Positions 23,061 to 64,000 of a stretch of 64,000 nt of DNA are shown in pieces; position 1 is the first letter of the stretch, and the number at the start of each line of letters is the position of its first letter. A program made the translations under genes and the position numbers. Source of the DNA: Paracentrotus lividus (taxonomy: Eukaryota > Echinodermata > Echinoidea > Camarodonta > Echinidae); assembly GCA_940671915.1 (NCBI GenBank), contig CALNVZ010002100.1, positions 69,654,006 to 69,718,005 on the forward strand, read 5' to 3'. The notes under the pieces were generated by a model. The model ran no database searches. It saw only the letters and a program-made list of their open reading frames with translations, and was not told the DNA's origin.

Positions 23061-24535
23061 GACAAAATAATTTTGTTAATCTTTTCTTTGTGTAAACGAA
23101 TGATGATACGAGTTCTCATATTTGAAAAGCCATTACTCCAGTCCAAATGGAATCGGTTTACAAAATAGCTAGTTATCAAGTTTCTCCTCTCTCCCTCTTC
23201 ATTCTATTTTCATTTCACAATATACACTAGAAAATATATAGCAATATTAACAACAAAGACCAGTTCAGCTTATTTGAGCCAGTTTATTTTTGTACACATC
23301 TTTCAATATACAAATGCCAGTCTTTATTGACTTTCAACTAAACCTGTTATTCATACAATTATCTGCTTCATCAATTCAAATTAAATTCATTCATTTGTCG
23401 CACAGTCATACGATGTACCCAGTGCAGCAGTACTTCCTTCAATTCATGTAAAACATACATGTACAACTTAAATTAGCACTACTTTCAAAAATTTACAATC
23501 ATCCTAAAAACAAACACCTTGTGTAGAAAATAAAATTTATAGCTGCTACACAAATTACATTTCATAAAATAATCCTTGTTCTCTTCTCTTTGGCTACAAC
23601 ATAGTAGATAAATAAGAATAAATTTCATTGGACATTGTAAATAATCTTTCTAACAATCCTTAATAAATAATTGTGAAGATGCACATCCATTTGCTTAAAA
23701 TGAAGAAATTGTGATATTTTTGAAGTACTTTTATTGTTTTCATTTTAGTTACAAAAAACTAAACCCAAAGAATGAATCAAGAAAATATTCTTTCAGATAT
23801 TCAAAACTAAACACAAGTATAACATGACAAAATAATTCAGTGTCCTACGGTTATCCATAACAATAGTAACTGCAATGTTCCTGATCATTTTTGTCTATTG
23901 TAATATGAAAATGTTTCTATTACTCAAAACAGACATGGATTTTGATGCATTTAGCATTATTTTGGGGGCATTTGTTCACTTATATTGGAAATGTTTTTGG
24001 TGGTTTGACAGAAGTAAATTAATCTACGGCAAAACGCAAGTTTTAAAAGATAATTCATATGAATACAAGTGCATGATAAAGAGACAATTGAAACTGCCTT
24101 CAAGAACAATCAATGTTTCAAGTGATAAATTAGTGGATTATCTTTGTATAAATATTGGAGTAGTAAGTAGACTAGTGTTGAGTATTCAAATATTGAACTA
24201 TTTTTGTTACAGTCTTCTGCCTAGTTGCCTAACCCGGCATTTTTAGGGTTAACAATGTCACAATCTGGGATCGATCAGAGTCAGTTTATGGTGAAGCAGA
24301 GAGCCGACAATGAGTATTACCACTTGAACAACTATGGTATATAACCCTGCAAAGCTGTGTGTTGACCGAGGGCCTTACGGGCATTACCTTTAGGTATGCC
24401 GCCTTAGCTAATTAATAACAGAACATGAATAAATTGCTTTATTGGTCTCATATTTAAACAGCAATGCATACATGTTAAACCCACACTATTCAATAAAAAA
24501 GAGAAGATTTTCATTCTACACCTGCTGTGGGGTGT
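23061..24535. other. Intergenic or 3' UTR DNA between the convergent genes
   Basis: AT-rich, with no recognisable exon and no obvious transposable element. Several TTTATT hexamers on the + strand (AATAAA on the - strand, for example near 23283) mean a long TANC 3' UTR could reach here. The 123-codon + frame at 23875-24246 lacks family features. Confidence 0.35.
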
Positions 24536-24775
24536 ACCACAAAGACTTACGATTGATTAAAAGTTACGATTGATTTTTTTCTTGGTAGCCTCATTTGGAA
24601 ACCAGTTACAGTCATATATTAGGATTTGGATATGACTAAGAGTAGGGTTAGGGCTAGAGTTAGGATTAAGATCATCAACTTTGGACCATCCTGTCCATGA
24701 TGAGGCTTCCGAGAAAAAATCAATCGTAACTTTTAATCAATCGTAACTTTTAATCAATCGTAAGTCTTTGAGGTA
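24536..24775. repeat. Foldback element with iterated ATCAATCGTAAC arms
   Basis: The left end ACCACAAAGACTTACGATTG and the right-end complement ACCTCAAAGACTTACGATTG are terminal inverted repeats. The unit TTTTAATCAATCGTAAC is present twice in the right arm and once in the left. An inner pair (TAGCCTCAT against ATGAGGCTTC) extends the fold. The centre carries degenerate TTAGGG-like copies. Confidence 0.8.
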
Positions 24776-25553
24776 GTCGAGGCAATTATTATTACAATAC
24801 ATGCAAGTGAAAATATCAATTAAATACATAAACCTGATGAATAGTGCAGTACACAGTACAGAAAAATGACTGAGACAAAATATAGTACTGAAAAAAAGTT
24901 TTAAATACATGTACATATCATCTTGCAAATAATCGTGTTTGCCTGATAAGAATGATTTGCCATTTTAAATATATTGCAGCAAATTCTGGAGAAGGTGAGA
25001 ACATACATTATCAACATTTAATATCCACTCATATTTTAAATGATTGAGAAATACATAATGGGACAAATATCATTAAACTATCTGAAGTGTAGCAGATTGT
25101 GAGATGTAGTATTTGTGAAACCTTATTTTTCTTCTCCACATTCCAAATTAAGTAGGAATTGCCAATTTGAATACAACACATTTTAAGGTGTTGATCATAA
25201 ATATCTAATACAATTTATTTCAAATGAAAACAGGAAAGAATAAGCTATAGTGAATTATATTTTGAGAAGCTAAATTTTGCAATACATACAATTGTAAAAA
25301 TAAGTAGGATTTGCTAATTTGGAAAGTGAATACAGCAGCAAATTTAAAGTGTCAAATGAAAAAAAAAAAAAAATAGAGATACTACATGACATATATAATA
25401 TGTAGTTTAGCAGGCTACAGCACCACTGACTATTAATTTGTTAGTATCCATATTGCATAAATAATGAAATGAATAAATTGTATTATATCTATTGTAATAC
25501 TGAGGGGTTAAACCATTGGTGTAAAGAGTATTACAAAAGTGCTGTGAAAGAAA

Positions 25554-25692
25554 CCAGGGGCCCATTTCTCGAAACTGTCAGAAGTCCCAAATTCTTGAAC
25601 AACCCATAGGGACTCGCGTTGTAGAATTAACACGTATCAATGGGATGTCAACAAACTTAGACTTACTACGGTTTTGAGAAACGAACCCCAGG
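25554..25692. repeat. Short foldback element (AGGGGCCCATTTCTCGAAAC ends)
   Basis: CCAGGGGCCCATTTCTCGAA at the left is matched by the complement of GAGAAACGAACCCCAGG at the right. Total length about 139 bp, with a GC-richer interior. Confidence 0.75.
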
Positions 25693-26310
25693 AGAACTAA
25701 TTCCTCGGTACAAATTTGCTTATCCCGACAGATTTATTGTTTCTGAATTTGTTGGTTTGCAAGATTCCACACCAAAAAATTTATTTACTTCCAAGAAACC
25801 ATACATACTGACAAAATGCTCTTAATTTATTCCTCCTGAATATATATTTGAGTGAAATCATGCAGACTGACAAACACAAACATAATTCATCTAAAAGAAT
25901 ATGTAAATTTGTAATTTGAGGTTATTCTCCTATAAGCTGTCCCTGCCATAAAGGTGCTGTATTGCCTTGCTTTGAATCTCAGCTCAGAAAATCAATTCTA
26001 ATTCATTTCATTTGAAGGAAAGTCTTGAGCACTATGCAATTTGTTTTTCTATGCAACAAGTCAGTAAGCGGTGCTGCAATAGCTCGAGCTTGAAAATGAG
26101 CGCACTATTTCTGATCCGACGTATCAACCCAATCGGAGAATATCAGGTTTGTTCTAGCGCGCTAAATTGGGCGAAATCTCAGCCTAAGTCATCTTAGGTT
26201 TATCTCCAAACTCGGGCTAGTTTTGCCACAAAATAGCTAGCTAATTAAGCAGTTCTGCACTAGCCTAAAACCTAAGCCCCATCCCATTATGCTCATGACG
26301 GAATTCGGTA

Positions 26311-26675
26311 GATTCACAATACGGTGCGCCACCTATCGGTTGCAGCGGACAGGCCAATTTCTAACTTCGGGGTCGACATTGAAGGCACAGCGTGTAATGT
26401 GATTGTGTGTGTTTATCTCTGCCTTTCAAAAGTGGCGGACCCAGCTGTTTCTCGGCGAATGGGGGTCTACGAACTAAAAAAATATTTGACTGATCAAGGA
26501 ATACCGGCCAGCGCAGATAATAATCGCATTTTATAATTATTATTTTATTATGCAAATATGCAGTGCAGCGCGAACCACATAGAGATTAATTTCGATGTCG
26601 ACTTTTTCCCATGAGACATTGCGAATTTCGGCCTATCCGCTGCAATCGATAGGTGGTGCACCGTATTGTGAATCC
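26311..26675. repeat. Foldback element with 50-75-bp inverted ends and an internal SAP-like open frame
   Basis: GATTCACAATACGGTGCGCC at the left and its complement at 26656-26675 start terminal inverted repeats that extend through ACCTATCG, TTGCAGCGGA and GGCC to a GTCGACAT block. Inside, a + strand frame (26324-26536) contains VYELKKYLTDQGIPAS, which looks like the helix-turn-helix of a SAP-type nucleic-acid-binding module. It is truncated, with no further domain. The frame may be a relic of the autonomous parent. Confidence 0.75.
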
Positions 26676-26922
26676 ATTGAATTGTTCATGCGGCTCAAAG
26701 TCAGATTGTAAAAAAGATTTCAGCTGAAGCTACGTTGAGCTAGTGCAGAATCAACTTCATGCTTGACTGATTTTTGAGCTATTTCCCCAGATCCACCTCA
26801 CAGCACACTATTTATCTATCTCGAGCTTTCAAGTCGGATTTACAATAATATCCTTAAAGGCTTACACTTGTATTACCATACAAGGTGTGTAAGAGCAGAG
26901 TGATTAATTTGATGAAGAACCT

Positions 26923-26928
26923 TTTATT
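26923..26928 (-). other. Candidate TANC polyadenylation signal
   Basis: AATAAA on the - strand about 280 nt past the TANC stop codon, just beyond a foldback element. It is the nearest canonical hexamer I noticed, but other candidates lie further downstream. Confidence 0.3.
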
Positions 26929-26993
26929 GGACTGGACCCAAATAAAAAATGATACCAACACCACACTCATGCTTGATAACTACTTGATTAAAC

Positions 26994-27187
26994 TGGGGGT
27001 GTTTCACAAAGAGTTAAGTGGACTTAAAGTCACACTTAACTTCTATGCGCATCCTGTATAACACGCAATCTAATATTGACAAACTTCTCCCTGTGCATGA
27101 TCTGATCAATGATGTGATACATAATATACCAACTAGGGATTTAAGTGTGATTTTTAAGTCTACTTGACTCTTTGTGAACACCCCCCT
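26994..27187. repeat. Foldback element in the TANC 3' UTR
   Basis: GGGGGTGTTTCACAAAGAGT at the left and ACTCTTTGTGAACACCCCCC at the right are terminal inverted repeats that continue into TTAAGTGGACTTAA-like palindromic sequence. The element ends about 22 bp past the TANC stop, so it forms the proximal 3' UTR. Confidence 0.8.
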
Positions 27188-27208
27188 GGACACTAGTTAC
27201 AGTCATCA

Positions 27209-59455
<32,247 letters not shown>

Positions 59456-59633
59456 CTGTAGAATAGATGACAAATAAAAGATTGTTGATTGATAACTTTA
59501 TTTTACCCAAGTGATAATAAAGAATTTAAAGTATGTATACAACTAGAGGTACCTACTGTTTAAAATCCTATCCCAAAAACATTTGTAGGCCTATGCTTTA
59601 TCATTGAACCTGAAGGGCGCTATTGCAAATCAA

Positions 59634-59751
59634 GGATGTTCCGTTGGGAGCCAGAAGGGCGCTATTACCATTGACTTTGTACAGTAACAGCGCCCTTCTG
59701 GCTCTCAACGGAACATCTATAAGATACAATAACGCCCTTCTGGCTCCCAAC
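59634..59751 (+). repeat. 34-bp-arm hairpin plus a third arm copy
   Basis: Arm 59634-59667 (GATGTTCCGTTGGGAGCCAG followed by AAGGGCGC) pairs with 59685-59718 across a 17-base loop. Three mismatches are seen, two of which become G-U pairs in + strand RNA. A partial third copy of the second arm (CGCCCTTCTGGCTCCCAAC) follows at 59732-59750, and AAGGGCGCTATT also occurs upstream at about 59613. Confidence 0.8.
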
Positions 59752-61953
59752 AGACAATATAAAGACTTTGAACCTGAATCCCGAATGATCATTTTGAGTG
59801 ATGTGAACAGCAACCTGGATGCACCGACAAACACATCAGGACGCTGTTGCATTCTTCCTACAAAGGCCATAAAGCAGAGAAGATTTAAAGCCATACCATG
59901 CATTTCTGAAAGATGTCTTTCACCAAACAAGGGAAAGGCGAAATATTTCCATCTTTTATGATTCCCTGCAAATGGAATTATAATGATCTACAAATAGTAT
60001 TATCAATAGAAATATAATTGGTGTGGTGCATCTTGAGCTCAGGCAATATGCTCAAAGGGTTAATAATAAATAATAATAATAATAAACAATTAATGTTGTT
60101 GCTCTCTGATATATCAAAAGATATCAAAAGTATAAACATGCCAACTGTATAATGCTGATTTCCACACATTATAAAATTGAAATATATTTCAATTTTATTT
60201 GGACAAACTTTTGTGAAATTTATTTATTGTAATATCAATCGAAATTATGCTCTGAATATGGAATGAGATTTAATATGTACATTCAGATTGTATTTCATTT
60301 CGTGTGTTCTCCAGTATAATGTTTGGTAAAGTATCTTAGTCCAGCGGCGCTACAATCCCATCTCCTACTTGCTAACAGAATGTGATATGGGGCTATGTTG
60401 ACATGGATCTCCCTACTTCAATTGGATCTTCAGAAGTCCAATTTGTAACTTATTAGTTGAAATGCTCCTTGACTGAAATGTGATGATGGATGTGCTTAGG
60501 AACCCGAAGGACCTTGTTTTCACTTCATTCCTATTATCAATCAACAAAGTTCAGGAGTATAATGTTCTGCTTTAGAAACAGAAGGGAGTTCTAGATGGGT
60601 TTCATGACATCTGCTACAGTGACAATTGCTCTGCTGTAAGTTCCATACACAGATGGAATGGCGAATTTCAACCCTAGATTTAACGATACCCTATTAAATA
60701 GCATAAAACCAGATTGCAATCTTAGCCAAAATAAAGCCTGGAGTAATTTTTGCCAGAGCTTTTGTCACCAGAGGTAATGTTGTGTCACCCATACATTTAC
60801 ATTTTCTGGTGTATAGCCTTCTGCATCAAAGCAGCACAGAGAATCTCATGTCACTCCAAAATTAGTAAAAATACAAATTTCACTCAAAATTAATTTGAAT
60901 TTCACTATAAATTCCCTCTTTCTGAAATTCATTCCGTCAAGAGTGAACTAGGCCAACATATGATTTATTTTAATTTTTAATTTCAAATAATTTATTTCAC
61001 CTTATATTATAATCTAGTAAATCATTTGTTTGTTGATGTCCTGTAAAAGCACACAACAAGCTTTCCAAACATCCAGGATAAGGCGTTACATCTGCTGAAT
61101 ATTTCAATAGGAACATGTTGAGCATGTTCAGCATGCTTTTGGGTTAGTAGGCTCACAAAGAGTATCAATCTGTCCACAAACTACTGATGAGATATTGATT
61201 TTAATTTTGAATCTAGTGTGTGAGTCATCATGATGAGGCCAAAGAGCATGTTTACACTGACAAAACGTTTTATGAGTTCAGGTGTAAGAGCGTACCAATA
61301 ATGACCATTGAACCGTAGACATGAGGATAGATTGAAAATGTAACAAAAGGGACTTCCCATGAATTTATGGTGCATTTCGCAATGGAGCATACATGTATAT
61401 ATGCTGTACATATTATACAAGTCATTTGCAAGCCGGGTTGGAATATATGAAGCAGTGCACTTGTGCAAGGCTAGCAATCACTAGTAGAGGCACATACACG
61501 TACAATGTAGCTGTATTGAGAAAATGCATCCTGACTTTACAAATTTTGGGTGTTCAAATTTTATTAATACTTACAAATTGACTGATAATGATTCAAAAAA
61601 AAAAAAAAAAAATCTTATCAAGGTGTAATTTGAAAGACGATCAATTCCAAAAATCAAGTTTTGTAACAAATGTCCCAGCCAGAGCTGGTATAAAAAGGGA
61701 AAAATCAAATGTTACAATACAGGAACTTCCTTGCCCAACCAATAACACCATTAAAGTTGGCTGTGATCCTTGGGGGAGGGAGTTACATGTAAATAACCTA
61801 CCAATCAAATCAATAAGTCATTCAACCATGCAAACATTTTTCCGCTCATCATCAATGACCCAACTCATGTGTGAAGATCAGCAATAACTTGTACATTTAT
61901 TGAGAGAAAAAAAATTCACTGAAGTCAACTATGGGTTGGTTTAAGCTGGAGTG

Positions 61954-62131
61954 TACTGTATAAGTGGTTATTTTCGCGGTAACTTTATTTTCGCAAATTT
62001 CCACATCAATACAAGGCTATTTATAGTAATGAAATCATCACCAAAATCGCGAAATTTTGCTCTCGCCAATTTCCCCAACTAGCCCAAAATCTCGAAAATA
62101 TCTGTACGCGAAAATATTGACTTATACAGCA
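61954..62131. repeat. TTCGCG foldback family, copy 4
   Basis: Bounded by TACTGTATAAGTGGTTATTT and the complement of ATATTGACTTATACAGC. It shares CAATACAAGGCTATTTATAG and CCAACTAGCCCAAAAT with the copy at 36316. About 178 bp with a small interior deletion. Confidence 0.8.
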
Positions 62132-62150
62132 GCTTTGCTAAATCGAAAAC

Positions 62151-62340
62151 TACAAACTTTCAAAGTTTGAACTTGTTGTCAGATAAAATGAAAGATAATG
62201 ATTTATGCTATAATATACCACATGAAAAATCATAATCATGACAAACAATCATCAAAGTGTAAGTTTGAACTTGTTGCCAGATAAAATGAAAGATTATATC
62301 ATAACATACCACATGAAAAACAGTTATCAAAGTGTACCAT
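62151..62340 (+). repeat. Imperfect direct repeat, period about 110 bp
   Basis: TTTGAACTTGTTGTCAGATA, AAATGAAAGAT, ATACCACATGAAAAA and ATCAAAGTGTA occur in the same order near 62166-62260 and again near 62265-62337. Confidence 0.7.
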
Positions 62341-64000
62341 ATTACAATAAAAAATTAAAAGTTGCGGTCCTGAAAAATCATATTTTTAAAAACTTTTTGA
62401 TATAAACAACTTATACAGAAAAAAGAGACTTTCAGGAAGAAAATTTTGCTTGCCTGACACTTTTCAGGAAGCATTTAGGAAGTAAAATGCTGAATTTTAT
62501 GTCTGTAACGTTTAAACAACTCAGATGTGAAACCAAAACTTAAACAAATCATGAGGTATCTGATGATCAAAATGGTATTAGTAAGCCAGGCTACATTATA
62601 ATTACAATGAAAAACAACTTTAAAAAGACAGTTAACTGTATTAATCCTATAAAGATATCGTAAGTTTCATACTGTACTTTCAAAAAGCAAAATGTGTATA
62701 AATTATGTTGTCAGCAATGCATCTTGGATGTTACATGAGATATTAAAGACCTGAATACAAACTTTTTCTTTTTCATACAGAAACTTTAATTCTCAGAGTG
62801 GGCAGTAATTAGGTGATTTATTTATTCCATAAGTTTTTGAGTGGAGGTTTGCATACAATTTGCTGTAGCTATGACAAGCAATCCTTGAGGTAATCCTGAG
62901 TAACCTTTATAAAGTAAATGCAAATGAAAATTTGAATCAATTATCAGCTTTGACTTATGCCTATAAGTCATATTTGCTTGGACACGGGTAGGGTATGACA
63001 GCCCCCCCCCCCCGCAAAAAAAAAAAAAGAAGAATTATTGCTATTGGCCAGAGATATTTTCGATCCAATGGCTGCATTATTTTAATATTTTAATATCATC
63101 ATTTTACAGTTTTGTTTAAAGCTATATAAAAAAAATAAGAATATCATGTGTTTCTATTGTACAAATTTGATATTTAAAGAAAAGAATCCCAGTTATTTTC
63201 TTTCCATTGATGGACAATTCCAAAATTCATGTATCTCCTTGAATTTTTAGAAAGAGTACATAACCATTTATTTGCACCATCTGATTCTCTTCTACTTTTC
63301 TGCTGTTATCTAGTTGCCCTGTGACTTAACCGGTCATGTTTTGGGAGAGTGCATCAGTACAAAATATGTTTACTTGCTCATGTATTACTGCATCTTCTGG
63401 CCCCATTTCATCTTCTTTTCCTACAGACTTAAAGTGCAATCACCTAAATATCCAACTGGAAAAGTGCAAATGCATATGGATCTTTCTGTTTTTATTTATA
63501 TAAAGAGAAATCCACTCCATTACAGAGAGAATCATCTTCAGAATAAGGGAGGAATGCAGGGAGACAAAAAGGATGCGTACTGCATTGCCCTCAGGTATCG
63601 TGGTATTCAGCAATCGGTATTACATGTAAATCCTATTACAGTGAACAATGATACAGCATGTGCATGCACAATGTTTTGCACGTGCCTACTGCTAGGTTGA
63701 AAATGACGTGCCATTTCCATAGAATGGAAATTATTAATAAAACATGATGGCTATTCCAAAAAGAATTAATTCATCACTGTCAAACATCTCATAAAAATGA
63801 GCATGGTGTAAAAATTTACATAAAAACATACATGTACACTTGAACCAAAATGCACCAACAAAAAAAACAACCATCGTGAACATCTATTCTACATTGTACA
63901 TCCACAGCCATTATATGCAACTGTATGATACATGATCACATGATTCTTTTTTTTAATGGCTTCATATTATTTTTAGGTCTATGTTTAATAATTGTCAAGA

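Larger units (their letters stand above)
59456..64000 (-). other. TANC upstream intron or 5' flank
   Basis: No TANC exon could be recognised upstream of 59455, although the phase-1 acceptor there requires one. Contents: a hairpin with three related GCGCCC arms (59634-59751), an AAT microsatellite near 60061, the TTCGCG element at 61954-62131, a direct repeat at 62151-62340 and a C-run near 63002. The + strand frames, including 128 codons at 63314-63700, show no family features. Confidence 0.45.

Noticed and set aside
23875..24246. 123-codon + strand frame as a gene
   Set aside because: Hydrophobic, low-information composition with no family features. It lies in the convergent 3' region.
24640..24675. 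Interstitial telomere at 24640-24675
   Set aside because: Only degenerate TTAGGG-like words inside a foldback element; too short and irregular.
59634..59751. CRISPR-like repeat-spacer array
   Set aside because: Three related arms in mixed orientation with unequal spacing, in an animal genome; this is a foldback.
59601..59961. Overlapping frames of 109 and 112 codons
   Set aside because: The repeated Leu/Ala/Arg words come from the GCGCCC hairpin arms, not from a protein.
63314..63700. 128-codon + strand frame as a gene
   Set aside because: No recognisable domain; Cys/Tyr-rich composition typical of AT-rich non-coding DNA, and no neighbouring exons.

Overview
The window is nuclear DNA from an animal. 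It is AT-rich, its genes are split by many introns, and it is dense in small foldback transposable elements. The two genes and the repeat style fit a marine invertebrate deuterostome, most likely a sea urchin or other echinoderm. That placement is an inference from protein similarity and repeat character.

Two protein-coding genes are supported, and they converge tail to tail. On the + strand, bases 7931-20873 hold ten coding exons of the centriolar protein POC5. All splice phases are compatible; the product is 569 residues, close to the human length, with the family's start, core and end. On the - strand, bases 59455-27209 hold 23 phase-compatible coding exons of a TANC1/TANC2-family scaffold: a disordered N-terminus, a STAND-type P-loop NTPase, ankyrin repeats, TPRs, a charged helix and a Ser-rich tail ending in a class I PDZ ligand. 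Its 5' end lies beyond 59455, either outside the window or in an exon I could not recognise. About 2,348 residues are encoded here.

Layout: 1-381 is a foldback element. 382-5510 is intergenic with GC-rich dispersed repeats. 5515-7318 is a decayed, 5'-truncated non-LTR retrotransposon on the - strand. 7918-20873 is POC5. 20874-27208 is the shared 3' side, with several foldback elements and candidate polyadenylation signals. 27209-59455 is TANC. 59456-64000 is TANC intron or upstream DNA.

The genes have no evident functional link: POC5 builds centrioles and TANC is a membrane-associated scaffold. I saw no RNA gene, CRISPR array, operon or bacterial-type defence system. The points most worth a second look are: a Gln/His/Met-rich plus GSGRG-repeat exon in TANC; a terminal TANC exon open in two frames behind two acceptors 10 nt apart; a broken duplicate of an ankyrin exon that kept its splice donor; tandem copies of a POC5 exon-intron junction; and a 1.2 kb inverted-repeat element carrying promoter-like motifs inside a TANC intron.
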